A stretch of DNA of 51,904 nt, from NCBI GenBank assembly GCA_013003425.1, contig JABDJB010000111.1, positions 1 to 51,904 of the forward strand, in the 5' to 3' direction. This document shows, one piece after another, positions 42,146 through 51,712 of the stretch. A program made the translations under genes and the position numbers. The stretch's first letter is position 1. Each line of letters starts with the position of its first letter. Below the pieces are notes generated by a model. The model searched no databases, had not been told where the DNA came from, and saw only the letters and a list, made by a program, of their open reading frames with translations. This stretch comes from Gammaproteobacteria bacterium (lineage in GTDB: Bacteria > Pseudomonadota > Gammaproteobacteria > Steroidobacterales > JABDKV01).

Positions 42146-45100
42146 CTAACGAAAGTTGCGCGAGCGTGCCGGCAGTGCACCCAGCAGGTGACTGTCATCA
42201 GCCAGCGCATGCGCGACGACATGCATCACATCGCCCTGCTTCTGCAACTTCCCGTGCACGGTCAGCAGACGCGAACCAAGCAGCACCCGCCGCTGCCGTT
42301 CGGCAGTACGCTCCCAGACGATGAGGTTAACGTGGCCGGTTTCGTCTTCCAGCGTGACAAAGGTCACGCCTTTGGCCGTGCCCGGACGCTGCCGTGTAAT
42401 CACCAGCCCGGCCGTGCTCACGCTGGCTCCGTCAGGCAGTTCCCACAGCCGCTGTGCGCTGCTGATGTTTTTCTCATCCAGCTGTGCACGCAGAAAACCC
42501 ATCGGGTGACGCCCCAGGGTCAGCCCGGTGCTCTGGTAATCGGCCACTACATCTTCGCCTTCGGTGGGCCGTCGCAGCATTGGCTCACCTTCGCGGATTT
42601 TTATCTCCGGCAGCAGCGGCAGCGGCGCTTCCACCCCGGCAACATCCCAGCGCGCGCGGTGACGGTTACCGGTCAGGGTACGCAGGGCGCCGGCGGCCGC
42701 AACGGCCTCGAGATCGCCGCGATCAAGTTGTGCCCGCGTTGCCAGGTCCTGCACGTCGGCAAATGCCTGCGCGCCGCGGGCGGCCACCAGCCGCTCGCAG
42801 CCGGCCGCGGAAAAGCCCTTGACCAGGCGCAACCCCAGGCGAATGACCGGCTCCCCGTCGGCACCGCGCTCCAGCGAGCAGTCCCGGTCGCTGTACAACA
42901 CGTCGGCCGGCCGCACCTTCACCCCATGACGCTGCGCATCCTGGATCAGCTGCGAAGGCGCATAAAAACCCATCGGCTGGCTGTTTATCAGCGCGCACGC
43001 AAACACTGCCGGCTCATGACACTTGAGCCAGGCAGAAACATAGACCAGCAATGCAAAACTTGCAGAATGCGATTCGGGAAAACCGTATTCGCCAAAGCCC
43101 TGGATCTGGCGAAAAATCTGGTCGGCAAACTGCTCGGTGTAACCGCGTTCGCGCATGCCGTTTTTCAGCCGCTGCTCGAACGGTCCCAGCCCGCCACGCC
43201 GCTTCCACGCCGCCATGGCGCGGCGCAGCTGGTCAGCCTCGCCCGGCGTGAATCCCGCCGCGACAATAGCCAGCTGCATCACCTGCTCCTGGAAAATGGG
43301 TACACCCAGCGTGCGTGACAACACATCACGCACCGCCTCGCTGGGAAATGTCACCGGCTCTTCGCCGCTGCGCCGACGCAGGTATGGATGGACCATGTCA
43401 CCCTGGATCGGGCCGGGCCGTACGATCGCAACTTCGATAACCAGGTCGTAATAGCAGCGCGGCTTCAGGCGCGGCAGCATGGCCATCTGCGCCCGTGACT
43501 CGATCTGGAATACACCCGTGGTATCGCCCTTGCAGATCATGTCGTAGACCACCGGGTCTTCCGCCGGCACCGTGGCCAGGCTCAGCCTGCGGCCGTAAAA
43601 ACCTTCAATAAACTCAAAGCTGCGGCGAATGGCGCTGAGCATCCCCAGGCCCAGCACGTCGACTTTCAGCAGTCCGAGCGCATCGAGATCGTCCTTGTCC
43701 CACTGGATCACGGTGCGATCCGGCATCGATGCGTTCTCTACCGGCACCAGCCGTGCCAGCGGCCCGCGCGAAATCACAAAACCGCCAACATGCTGTGACA
43801 GGTGGCGCGGAAAACCCATCACGGTACGCGCCAGCGTCAGCACCCGGTGCACCACGGGACTGGCCGGATCAAAGCCGGCTTCGCGCACCCGCTCGTCCTG
43901 GACCTCCCCTTCCCACCAGCTCAGGTTCCGTGCCAGCCGGTCGACCTGCAGCGCATCCAGCCCCAGTGCCTTGCCGACATCGCGGATTGCGCTGCGCGCG
44001 CGGTAGCTGATAACCGTGGCAGTCAGCGCGGCGCGGTCGCGGCCATACTTTTCGTAGATGTGCTGGATCACCTCTTCACGTCGCTCGTGCTCGAAATCGA
44101 CATCGATATCCGGCGGCTCGTTGCGCTCACGTGAAATGAACCGTTCAAACAACATCGACATGCGCGCCGGATCAACTTCGGTGATCCCGAGGCAGAAACA
44201 CACCGCCGAATTAGCCGCTGAACCGCGGCCCTGGCACAGGATGCCGCGGCCGCGGGCAAACTCGACGATCTCGTGCACGGTAAGAAAATACTGCTCGTAC
44301 TTTAATTCGGCGATCAGTTCGAGTTCGTGCTCGACCATGTTGCGCACCTTGTCGCTGACACCCCCCGGCCAGCGCTTTTGCATACCGGCTTCGGTCAGCC
44401 TGCGCAGGTGGCTGGCCGGGGTTTCGCCGGCCGGCACCAGCTCGCGCGGATACTCGTAGCGCAGCTCTTCCAGCGAAAAGCTGCATTGCTTCGCCATATG
44501 TACCGTTGCGGCCAACAACGCGGGCGGATAAATCCTGGCCAGCGTCTCGCGTGGCCGCAGATGACGCTCACCGTTGGGAAACAGCCACGGCACTGCTGCA
44601 GCAACCGTGCTGCGCAGGCGTATAGAGCTGACGGTGTCCTGCAGAGCACGGCGACCACGTACATGCATGTGCACATCGCCACAGGCGACCAGCGGAATGT
44701 TCAGCGCCAGGCTCACTGCCTGCAGGGTGGCCAGGCGCGCGGCATCATCGCTGCCGGCCAGCAGCTCCACACCAATCGACAGCCGGCTGCCAAACACCCC
44801 GCGTAACCAGTTGCCCTCGGCTTCGACGGGTTGTGTGCCCGGCAGCCAGATCGCCAGGCAGTCAGCCACGCCACCGGCCAGGTCAGCGCGATACAGCTGG
44901 TACTGGCCTTTCGGCGCGGCGCGACGTGCCTGCGTGATCAACTCGCACAGATTGCCGTAACCGTTGCGGTTAGTCGCCAGCAACACCAGGTGGATGCCCT
45001 CCTCCAGCCGGAACTCGCTGCCGATAATCAGCTGCACGTCGAGTTCGCGCGCAGCCACATGTGCGCGCACGACACCCGCTACGGAACATTCATCGGTGAT

Positions 45101-45223
45101 GGCTATGGCGCAATAACCGAGCTTGTCAGCCTGCGCCACCAGCTCTTCGGGCTGCGACGCACCACGCAGGAAACTGAAACTGCTGACGCAATGCAGCTCT
45201 GCGTATTCACTGATCAGGTTCAC
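42146..45223 (-). CDS. dnaE2: Error-prone DNA polymerase DnaE2 (ImuC)
   Basis: 1025 residues, GTG start. An N-terminal PHP domain ([20 protein letters not shown]), the C-family polymerase core with [17 protein letters not shown] and [16 protein letters not shown] carrying the catalytic acids, and a C-terminal OB fold ([18 protein letters not shown]). Length and lexA-imuA-imuB context fit DnaE2 rather than replicative DnaE1. It does damage-induced translesion synthesis with ImuA and ImuB. It is separated from imuB by an unusual 240 bp. Confidence 0.95.
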   Translation of the reverse strand: MNLISEYAELHCVSSFSFLRGASQPEELVAQADKLGYCAIAITDECSVAGVVRAHVAARELDVQLIIGSEFRLEEGIHLVLLATNRNGYGNLCELITQARRAAPKGQYQLYRADLAGGVADCLAIWLPGTQPVEAEGNWLRGVFGSRLSIGVELLAGSDDAARLATLQAVSLALNIPLVACGDVHMHVRGRRALQDTVSSIRLRSTVAAAVPWLFPNGERHLRPRETLARIYPPALLAATVHMAKQCSFSLEELRYEYPRELVPAGETPASHLRRLTEAGMQKRWPGGVSDKVRNMVEHELELIAELKYEQYFLTVHEIVEFARGRGILCQGRGSAANSAVCFCLGITEVDPARMSMLFERFISRERNEPPDIDVDFEHERREEVIQHIYEKYGRDRAALTATVISYRARSAIRDVGKALGLDALQVDRLARNLSWWEGEVQDERVREAGFDPASPVVHRVLTLARTVMGFPRHLSQHVGGFVISRGPLARLVPVENASMPDRTVIQWDKDDLDALGLLKVDVLGLGMLSAIRRSFEFIEGFYGRRLSLATVPAEDPVVYDMICKGDTTGVFQIESRAQMAMLPRLKPRCYYDLVIEVAIVRPGPIQGDMVHPYLRRRSGEEPVTFPSEAVRDVLSRTLGVPIFQEQVMQLAIVAAGFTPGEADQLRRAMAAWKRRGGLGPFEQRLKNGMRERGYTEQFADQIFRQIQGFGEYGFPESHSASFALLVYVSAWLKCHEPAVFACALINSQPMGFYAPSQLIQDAQRHGVKVRPADVLYSDRDCSLERGADGEPVIRLGLRLVKGFSAAGCERLVAARGAQAFADVQDLATRAQLDRGDLEAVAAAGALRTLTGNRHRARWDVAGVEAPLPLLPEIKIREGEPMLRRPTEGEDVVADYQSTGLTLGRHPMGFLRAQLDEKNISSAQRLWELPDGASVSTAGLVITRQRPGTAKGVTFVTLEDETGHVNLIVWERTAERQRRVLLGSRLLTVHGKLQKQGDVMHVVAHALADDSHLLGALPARSRNFR

Positions 45224-45439
45224 TGGTGATCAGCGCTGTTCCCGGCCGGCGTCGTGCAGCGGAGGCAGGAACGCAAAGAGCGGCGGCGGCCGGATTTGAG
45301 TGAGGCAGGGTGAGCGACGGTTTGCGCGGTAGCGCGAAGCCCGGGCACCGCTCGGGCAGGAGCGAACGTCGCCCGGCTGCCACCCGAGCGGCCGGGCCGG
45401 CCGAACAACATCAAGCCGGTGAGAATACGCTGATCACCA
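45224..45439. mobile_element. Possible 216-bp non-coding insertion with 12-bp terminal inverted repeats
   Basis: TGGTGATCAGCG (45224-45235) and its exact complement CGCTGATCACCA (45428-45439) bound a very GC-rich, non-coding stretch between imuB and dnaE2, which are usually nearly adjacent. An internal stem (CCGCTCGGGCAG against CTGCCACCCGAGCGG) is present. The layout is MITE-like, but no target-site duplication is evident, so the mobile nature is a guess. Confidence 0.4.
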
Positions 45440-45463
45440 CTACCGGTTTGTCCGGACGGGCAA

Positions 45464-46990
45464 CTAACCGAAATAGCCATGCAGGTACCAGTCATGCGGC
45501 GCGCGGCGCTCGCGGTAAATCCACAGCCGCCACCCGCGTGTGTCACGCGCGATGTAGTAATCGCGAGTGACATCGTCACCATCCCACCAGCCGGTCTCAA
45601 TGCGTTCGGGACCGCTTTCACGCAGCAGCATGCCGTCGTACTCGGGCCGGCCCCCTGTCGTCTGCAGGCGTTGTGGCTGCGGCAACAGCCACAACGGGCG
45701 TTCTGCGGCCGGTTCATGATCCGACACCGACGCAGCATCCGGGCCAACCGGTTCCTCCCGGCGCCAGGACAGCTCGGGACGATAGTCAGCAACGCCGCTG
45801 ACACGGTAGATCGCTGTCACACCCAGGCGGGTACGCAGGTTTTCCAGCAGGTCGGAACGGTCGGTTGTATTGCCGGCCTGTGCAAACAGGCTGCGTTCAC
45901 GACAGGCCAGCGTGGTTATGCTGCCACTGGCAAGCGTTACCGCGATGACCGGCGCCGTTAACGCCAGCTCATCGAGCTTCAGCTGCACCAGCGTGAGCAT
46001 GCGCCGGGCATCCTGGCTGTACTCGAGCAGGCCGACCTGCACGCGCGTCGCCGGCTGGTCAGCGTGCAGTAACTCGAAAGCAATTTTCTGCACCCCGGCC
46101 TGGCGTGCAACCAGGTAATTACCAAGTTGGTCCAGCAGCTTTTGTGCCGCAATAAAAACCTGCCCGGTGTCGCTGGTCTCCGCCGGCATCTCGACCGTGC
46201 CGGTAAAGGCCGGTGGCGCGCTGTATGACGGCCGCGGATCAGGCAGGCGTCCCAGCGCGCGATCCAGTTCAGCCAGGTAACGCCGGCCGAAGCGGCGGGC
46301 AAAACCGTCACGCGGCAATCGCAGACAGTCACGCACCGTATAAATACCCATGCCACGCAATGCTCGCCGGGTTTTTTCCGGCCACTGCAGGCAGCGCAGC
46401 GGCAGCTTGCCCAGCTGACCGGCCAATGCCTGCGGCCCGGTCAATATGACCTGTTGTTCCAGCTGCGCAAACCATTGTGCTGCCAGCGGCGTTGGCGTTA
46501 TTGCCAGCCGTGCTTCATGCCCGATTTCAGCACCAACCCGGGCGCAAAGTTTTTCCGCGCCACCGAAAAGCCGCAGGCTGCCGCGCACTTCCAGCAGCAG
46601 GTCGGCCGGCGGGTTGATGTTGACCCAGGGAGTAAAGCGCGCCGCCCACCCTGCCAGTTTTTCCAGCCGGGCCTTTTCGCGGCGCAGGTCGCGTGACCGC
46701 GCGTTTAACTCCGGGCACAGCGCATAAGCGGCATTGAGACCGAGACCCGGCTGAATACCCCATTGACGTGCAGCGGTACTGGCGGCGTGTACGATGCTGC
46801 GGCTGCCCTCGCCGTCGACGACTACCACCGGGCCGGTATCTGCCGGCAGCACCTCGAGCGCAAGACATGGCAGGTGAATAGCCAGCCACAGGTGCGGAAA
46901 CTGCGGCGTGTTAAGCGCAGCCGGCGGTGAATTTTTTTTCGTCGCAGGCAGCGCGGCGAACAGCCCGAACGTGGTGCCCGGTGCCGCCAT
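45464..46990 (-). CDS. imuB: ImuB, Y-family polymerase-like mutagenesis protein
   Basis: 508 residues. Y-family fold (WLAIHLPCLALEVL, VVVVDGEGSRSIVHAAS, LRGMGIYTVRDCLRLPRDGF). The active-site acids of true Y polymerases are absent (LLEVRGSLRLFGG where the second motif should be), as expected for ImuB. The C-terminal part, including RPLWLLPQPQRL, is probably the clamp and partner binding region. It serves as the hub joining ImuA, DnaE2 and the sliding clamp. It starts 3 bp after imuA. Confidence 0.93.
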   Translation of the reverse strand: MAAPGTTFGLFAALPATKKNSPPAALNTPQFPHLWLAIHLPCLALEVLPADTGPVVVVDGEGSRSIVHAASTAARQWGIQPGLGLNAAYALCPELNARSRDLRREKARLEKLAGWAARFTPWVNINPPADLLLEVRGSLRLFGGAEKLCARVGAEIGHEARLAITPTPLAAQWFAQLEQQVILTGPQALAGQLGKLPLRCLQWPEKTRRALRGMGIYTVRDCLRLPRDGFARRFGRRYLAELDRALGRLPDPRPSYSAPPAFTGTVEMPAETSDTGQVFIAAQKLLDQLGNYLVARQAGVQKIAFELLHADQPATRVQVGLLEYSQDARRMLTLVQLKLDELALTAPVIAVTLASGSITTLACRERSLFAQAGNTTDRSDLLENLRTRLGVTAIYRVSGVADYRPELSWRREEPVGPDAASVSDHEPAAERPLWLLPQPQRLQTTGGRPEYDGMLLRESGPERIETGWWDGDDVTRDYYIARDTRGWRLWIYRERRAPHDWYLHGYFG

Positions 46991-46993
46991 TAC

Positions 46994-47674
46994 TCAGACG
47001 CCGTCGCGTATCCGGCCGGCTGCCTCGCGGGTAAGCGCTGCGCCCAGTGATAATTGAACTTTGCCGGGCCGGCCACCACGTGCTTTGAGCACATCTATAT
47101 CCAGCCCGGCCGGAGTTTGGCGCAGCAGCATACGCACGGCCGCCGGCGACGGGTTATCCAGCACATCGACCGGGCGAAATATCACACCAAAAGTGCCGCC
47201 CTCGCTGGCGGCAAGCTGCAGCCGTCGCAACGCGGCAACCGGTGCACTGGCTGTCCACGACAACACCGCCGCACAGTTACCGGAACGCAGGGACTGTTCG
47301 GTAGCCCACAGGATCTCTTCGGTGGTCTCGGCACGCACGATGAGCAAACGCGCCAGGTCGATACCGGCGGCTGACAGTGCCGGCGCGTACGGCACCCACG
47401 GCGGTGCTACCCAGATCAGGCAACGGTCGTCGTCGTTCTGATTGAGCTTTACCAGTGCCGGCAGCAGCAGCCGCAACTCACCCTGGCCGCGACGTTCGAG
47501 CAACAGTTCGTTCAGCGCACTGGCCGGCCAGCCACCACCGGGTAAAAGCTTATCCAGCCCGTCATGGCCCGTGGGAATGATGGCCGTCTTGTCGTTGTTG
47601 TCACAAGCACGCCAGATATCCGGGTGATGCAGCAGCTCGTACAGCGGTTGTTTTTGTTGTTGCGATTGCCCCAT
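46994..47674 (-). CDS. imuA: ImuA, translesion synthesis-associated RecA/SulA-like protein
   Basis: 226 residues with the ImuA opening LHHPDIWRACD, then a RecA-like core (IPTGHDGLDKLLPGGGWPAS, LRLLLPAL, LIWVAPPWVPYAPAL) without a canonical Walker A. Part of the lexA-imuA-imuB-dnaE2 operon. The ribosome binding site is weak, and a 49-bp hairpin ends 11 bases before the ATG. Confidence 0.92.
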   Translation of the reverse strand: MGQSQQQKQPLYELLHHPDIWRACDNNDKTAIIPTGHDGLDKLLPGGGWPASALNELLLERRGQGELRLLLPALVKLNQNDDDRCLIWVAPPWVPYAPALSAAGIDLARLLIVRAETTEEILWATEQSLRSGNCAAVLSWTASAPVAALRRLQLAASEGGTFGVIFRPVDVLDNPSPAAVRMLLRQTPAGLDIDVLKARGGRPGKVQLSLGAALTREAAGRIRDGV

Positions 47675-47684
47675 CTTCGCAGTC

Positions 47685-47733
47685 GGGGGACAGTTTGCTT
47701 TTTTGCTGCGGAGACAAAAAACAAACTACCCCC
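47685..47733 (-). promoter_or_regulatory. 49-bp hairpin between lexA and imuA
   Basis: Read on the minus strand, GGGGGTAGTTTGTTTTTTG pairs with CAAAAAAGCAAACTGTCCCCC across a 9-base loop, with few mismatches. It fills the lexA-imuA gap and sits next to the imuA start. It could attenuate read-through or hide the imuA start. The TGTCCCCC ends also resemble common intergenic palindromes. Confidence 0.55.
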
Positions 47734-47742
47734 GTTGCCCCC

Positions 47743-48345
47743 TCATGCGTGTTGCCTGATTACACCTACAACAACACCCTCTATAACCATGGGTTCGTTT
47801 TCGAGATCGACATGGATCGGCTCGAAATCCGGGTTTTCCGGCAGCAGCCATACTTCATGGCCCTTCTGCTTGTAACGCTTGACGGTCACTTCGTCTTCCA
47901 GGCGCGCCACGATGATCTGCCGGTTGCGTATATCCGGCGTGCGATGCACCGCTACCAGGTCGCCGTCGTAAATACCGGCATCACGCATACTCATGCCGTG
48001 CACCTGCAGCAGGTAGTGCGGCTTTTGCGCGAACAGACCGGGATCAAGCCGGAAGTGCGTTTCAATGTGCTGCTGGGCCAGCATCGGCTGCCCGGCGGCA
48101 ACCCGCCCGACCAGCGGTACCCCCGGCTCGACGCCATCGCAGATACGAATGCCGCGGGAAACCCCCGGGATCAGTTCGATAGCGCCCTTCTTCTGCAGCG
48201 CCCGCAGGTGCTCTTCGGCGGCGTTGGCCGACTTGAAGCCCAGCTCGGCGGCGATTTCCGCGCGTGTGGGCGGCATGCCGGTATCATCTATAGCCGCTTG
48301 AATTAAATCAAGAATTTCGGCCTGGCGGTCGGTCAGCTCCTGCAT
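47743..48345 (-). CDS. lexA: LexA SOS repressor
   Basis: 200 residues. The N-terminal winged helix ([29 protein letters not shown]) is followed by the S24 self-cleavage domain: cut site Ala84-Gly85, Ser119 (HGMSMRD) and Lys156 (TVKRY), the same numbering as E. coli LexA. Two SOS boxes precede it, so it represses itself and probably imuA, imuB and dnaE2 downstream. Confidence 0.97.
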   Translation of the reverse strand: MQELTDRQAEILDLIQAAIDDTGMPPTRAEIAAELGFKSANAAEEHLRALQKKGAIELIPGVSRGIRICDGVEPGVPLVGRVAAGQPMLAQQHIETHFRLDPGLFAQKPHYLLQVHGMSMRDAGIYDGDLVAVHRTPDIRNRQIIVARLEDEVTVKRYKQKGHEVWLLPENPDFEPIHVDLENEPMVIEGVVVGVIRQHA

Positions 48346-48356
48346 GTATCACCATA

Positions 48357-48372
48357 CTGTATGTCTGAACAG
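48357..48372 (-). promoter_or_regulatory. SOS box 1 (LexA operator)
   Basis: CTGTATGTCTGAACAG, the CTGT-N8-ACAG LexA consensus, 12 bp upstream of the lexA ATG. Confidence 0.88.
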
Positions 48373-48375
48373 GAC

Positions 48376-48391
48376 CTGTGATTATAAACAG
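48376..48391 (-). promoter_or_regulatory. SOS box 2 (LexA operator)
   Basis: CTGTGATTATAAACAG, a second CTGT-N8-ACAG site 19 bp centre-to-centre from box 1. Tandem spacing like that before E. coli lexA suggests cooperative autorepression. Confidence 0.85.
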
Positions 48392-48470
48392 ATATGGTCT
48401 GGTAGCAAGCCCCACAAATGGCAATGAACTGGCCGGGGGCACCTCGCCCAACCCGGATTGGTTACACGAA

Positions 48471-49065
48471 TGCAGATGGAGCAGACATCGCCGGGAGGCG
48501 ATGCTGCTCATCTGCTACTGGCTGGGTAACGTACCGGCATCACCATCGCCCGAGGGCCACCCCGTCGGGGAAAAGGGTGGGTTCACGCCATTCTGCGCGG
48601 TAATAGCTTCGGGGAAGCGCTCCACTGGACCGTTAGAGCTGGCATTGCCAGGGGCAATGCAGCTCAACTGCTACGGACAGTTGAACGTGCCATCTTTTCC
48701 ACCGAACCTGGTCGCAGGTAATTCGCGGCTGGAAGCCGCTCCCACCGCCGGTCCGAAACCTGGTCGCAGGTAATTCGCGGCTGGAAGCCGCTCCCACGAA
48801 GCCGCTCCCACCGCCGGTCCGAAACCTGTTCGCAGGTAATTCGCGGCTGGAAGCCGCTCCCACGAAGCCGCTCCCACGAAGCCGCTCCCACAAAGCCGCC
48901 CCCACCGCCGCTCCTGCAAACAGGCTGAACACGCAGGGTGGCGCTGGTGGCACGTTTTCCAATGAGTAGCAGATGAGCAGCATCGCCTCCGGCGATGTCC
49001 TTAGTGGAACCACCCCAGATAAGCAGCATCGCCTCCGGCGATGTCTGCTCCATCTGCATTATTGG
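48471..49065. repeat. Mixed cluster of two REP families
   Basis: Family A, with core CATCGCC-GG(G)A-GGCGATGCTGCTC, occurs on the plus strand at about 48485, as a diverged copy at about 48640 (CATTGCC...GGCAATG), and inverted at about 48968 and 49026. The outer copies share a long match (AATGCAGATGGAGCAGACAT onward) as an inverted repeat about 590 bp across. Family B, GCGGCTGGAAGCCGCTCCCAC, occurs at about 48725, 48777 and 48843, with extra half-units to 48900. No gene is credible in 48392-49197. Confidence 0.85.
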
Positions 49066-49120
49066 TACTTAACAATTTGGGAACGAAAGCCCAGCGAAAT
49101 TGTGGCATTATAGTGATGTA

Positions 49121-49159
49121 CCGCATGAAGTAATTATGGTAAATGCTTGGTTCATGCGG
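49121..49159 (+). promoter_or_regulatory. Inverted repeat upstream of the GGDEF-EAL gene
   Basis: CCGCATGAA and its exact complement TTCATGCGG are separated by 21 AT-rich bases, ending 38 bp before the start codon. It could be a repressor site covering the promoter, or a leader hairpin. Confidence 0.4.
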
Positions 49160-49197
49160 GCCGGCGTTAAAAAAACATCTGACACAGGGAGCACTGC

Positions 49198-50940
49198 ATG
49201 TCGCACCAACCGGGTGCAGAATTGGCCGACGCTGTGGTGAGTTGGCCGGGCGCTGCAAAGACTATTGCTGACGATACAACGCTCAACCTGCCGTTGAGCA
49301 CACTGGAACACAACCGCGATGCGGTCATCCTGATGGCGCCGGTCAGTGGCCAGGCGGACCCGTCTATCGTGTACGTCAACGAAGCTTTCGAATCTATGAC
49401 CGGCTATTCGCGCACGACTGCGCTGGGTGCCTCGCCACGCATCCTGGTGGGAGAACGCGGCCAGTTTGGCTGGGTCGGCAGGTTACGCCGGCGCATGCAG
49501 TCGCAGCAGGCGTTCCGTGAACGCTGCATGCTCCGCTGTGCCAATACCAACCCGCTGGCAGCCCTGGTCGAAGCGCACCCTATTGGTGGCGCTGCCGGCA
49601 TTGCTTACTGGCTGGTCAAAATGCATGACCTGGCCGGTGAACCGATCAGCGGTGAACTGGCACGTGCCATGCACTCGTCGACACACGACGAACTGACTGG
49701 CCTGATAAACCGCGCCGAATTCGAACGCCGGCTGGAATCCGCACGCGGACAGCTGCCGGACAACGGCCGCGAGCATGTGCTTTGTTATCTCGATCTCGAT
49801 CAGTTCAAGGTGGTCAATGACACCTGCGGCCATGCCGCTGGCGATGAACTGCTGCGCCAGCTGGGCGAGATACTGCCGGGCTGCGTACGCGAGTGCGACA
49901 CTATTGCGCGACTCAGTGGCGACGAATTCGGGGTGCTGTTTGACAGTGCCACCGTGCCCCAGGCCCGGCTGCTGGCCAACCGCCTGCGTGACAGCATCGA
50001 AAAGTACCGTTTTGCCTGGCACAACAAGATTTTCAGTGTCGGCGTCAGTATCGGCCTGGTGTCGATCACCGACACCAGCGAGGGCGTGTCGCAGCTGCTG
50101 AGTGCGGCCGACACTGCCTGTTTTGCGGCCAAGGATCTGGGTCGCAACCGCATCTACGTTCATCATCACGAAGACGGCGAAATCGCCCGCCGCCATGGCG
50201 AGATGGAGTGGGTTACCGAGATCCAGGCGGCACTCGACCAGGAGCGGCTGCAGCTGCATTTGCAGAGCATCAAGGACCTGACCGCAACGACTCAGGGCAA
50301 TCACTACGAGGTGCTGCTGCGGATGCAGGCCGAGGATGGCACGCTGATTTCGCCCGAGGCTTTCCTGCCAGCGGCAGAAAACTATCACCTGTCCACGCGC
50401 CTCGATACCTGGGTGGTCGGCAGGGCTTTTGATTATCTAGCCAGTCGTGAAGTGCGCGGCGATGACGGCAACCTGTGCTGCATTAATTTGTCCGGCCATT
50501 CGATTACCGATGCCGGTTTCCTGCAGACGATTATGGCTCGCCTGGGGCGCGCTCCAGAGGCTGCCAGCGCCATCTGTTTCGAGATTACCGAGACCGCGGT
50601 AATTGCCAACCTTGGCCTGGCGACACACTTCATTCGCTCGCTCAAACGCATGGGCTGTCGCTTCGCACTGGATGATTTCGGCAGCGGGCTGTCATCTTTT
50701 GCCTATCTCAAGAACCTGCCGGTCGATTTTCTCAAGATTGACGGCATGTTTGTACGCAACATGACGCGTGACCCGATCGACCTCGCCTTCGTGCGCTCGA
50801 TCAACGAAATCGGCCACGTGATGGGCAAGAAAACCGTAGCGGAGTTTGTCGAGGACCAGGACACCCTCGATGCGTTGTGCGAGATGGGGGTCGACTACGC
50901 GCAGGGGTTTCACATTTCGCGCCCTGCCCCGCTGGTCTGA
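49198..50940 (+). CDS. PAS-GGDEF-EAL cyclic-di-GMP turnover protein
   Basis: 580 residues, ATG with GGGAGC upstream. The N-terminal PAS domain (about 35-150; IVYVNEAFESMTGYS) is followed by GGDEF (about 160-325) with the signature as SGDEF (240-244) and metal acids Asp199 and Asp201. EAL (about 335-580) has EVL (371-373) in place of EAL, with Asn430, Glu462, Glu465, Asp492/Asp493 (DDFGSG), Lys513 and Glu549 all kept. The phosphodiesterase therefore looks active and the cyclase possibly so. No membrane segment, so it is cytosolic. It may control matrix production, but no direct link is seen. Confidence 0.93.
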   Translation: MSHQPGAELADAVVSWPGAAKTIADDTTLNLPLSTLEHNRDAVILMAPVSGQADPSIVYVNEAFESMTGYSRTTALGASPRILVGERGQFGWVGRLRRRMQSQQAFRERCMLRCANTNPLAALVEAHPIGGAAGIAYWLVKMHDLAGEPISGELARAMHSSTHDELTGLINRAEFERRLESARGQLPDNGREHVLCYLDLDQFKVVNDTCGHAAGDELLRQLGEILPGCVRECDTIARLSGDEFGVLFDSATVPQARLLANRLRDSIEKYRFAWHNKIFSVGVSIGLVSITDTSEGVSQLLSAADTACFAAKDLGRNRIYVHHHEDGEIARRHGEMEWVTEIQAALDQERLQLHLQSIKDLTATTQGNHYEVLLRMQAEDGTLISPEAFLPAAENYHLSTRLDTWVVGRAFDYLASREVRGDDGNLCCINLSGHSITDAGFLQTIMARLGRAPEAASAICFEITETAVIANLGLATHFIRSLKRMGCRFALDDFGSGLSSFAYLKNLPVDFLKIDGMFVRNMTRDPIDLAFVRSINEIGHVMGKKTVAEFVEDQDTLDALCEMGVDYAQGFHISRPAPLV

Positions 50941-51002
50941 GGCGACAACGCGCGTCGGATACGGTTAAAATTTGACGGTAAATCACTGCCGGTAGACTCT
51001 CC

Positions 51003-51611
51003 ATGAGCGTATTCATTTACGGCCCGCCGCAAAGTTCCTACGTCCGCACGGTGCGTATGACCTGCGTGGAAAAAAACGTCCCGTACGAACTGAAGGACGT
51101 CGAGTTTGGTTCGGTCGAGCACACCTCGCTGCATCCGTTCGCGAAGATTCCGGTCATGCGTCATCGTGATTTTATCCTGTGCGAATGCAGCGCTATCACC
51201 CGTTACATCGACCAGGTGTTTGACGGACCGGCGCTGCGCCCGGAGCAGGCGCGCGAACGCGGCCTGATGAACCAGTGGATCAGCACCACGATGGATTATT
51301 ACTACGATGTCATGATCCGCTCGCTGGTGCTGCCGCGGCTGGGCCTGGCAGAGCTCGATGAAAAGAAAATCGAGGAAATGCGCCCGCACCTCGAGCACCA
51401 GCTTGGCGTGGCGGACAAGGCGCTTGGCTCCAACGAGTTTCTGGCGGGCAGCGATTTCACGCTGGCGGACCTGTTCCTCGCCCCGATAATTGCCCTCGTT
51501 ATGAAAACTCCCGAGGGCGGCCGCGCCGTACCGGGTTATGCAAACCTTGTACGCTGGATGCGGGACATTATGGAACGTGACAGTTTTACAAGCACCTCGC
51601 CGCCCCTCTGA
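51003..51611 (+). CDS. Glutathione S-transferase family protein
   Basis: 202 residues. An N-terminal thioredoxin-like fold (FIYGPPQSSYVRTVRMTCVE, with Ser12 or Tyr13 as the likely glutathione activator, and cis-Pro in AKIPVM, then ECSAITRYI) and a C-terminal helical domain (FLAGSDFTLADLFLAPI). Substrate unknown. It follows the GGDEF-EAL gene by 62 bp; a weak ribosome binding site. Confidence 0.9.
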   Translation: MSVFIYGPPQSSYVRTVRMTCVEKNVPYELKDVEFGSVEHTSLHPFAKIPVMRHRDFILCECSAITRYIDQVFDGPALRPEQARERGLMNQWISTTMDYYYDVMIRSLVLPRLGLAELDEKKIEEMRPHLEHQLGVADKALGSNEFLAGSDFTLADLFLAPIIALVMKTPEGGRAVPGYANLVRWMRDIMERDSFTSTSPPL

Positions 51612-51613
51612 CG

Positions 51614-51619
51614 TATAAT
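51614..51619 (+). promoter_or_regulatory. Possible -10 element for the terminal gene
   Basis: TATAAT, a perfect -10 hexamer, lies 94 bp before the start at 51713, but I see no good -35 at 16-18 bp. Low confidence. Confidence 0.3.
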
Positions 51620-51712
51620 TAAAGATTGATTCGGCTGCCTGGGGGCAGTCGCGGCGCAAGCCCATAACAACAAGCAGCGCCGCATTCCTGCGACTGAAAA
51701 ATGGAGAGCGTA

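Noticed and set aside
42188-43318. 376-codon plus-strand open frame
   Set aside because: Antisense to the dnaE2 C-terminus; no domain.
48378-49013. Short open frames on both strands between lexA and the GGDEF-EAL gene
   Set aside because: They translate REP units, lack ribosome binding sites and recur as the same peptide in different repeat copies.
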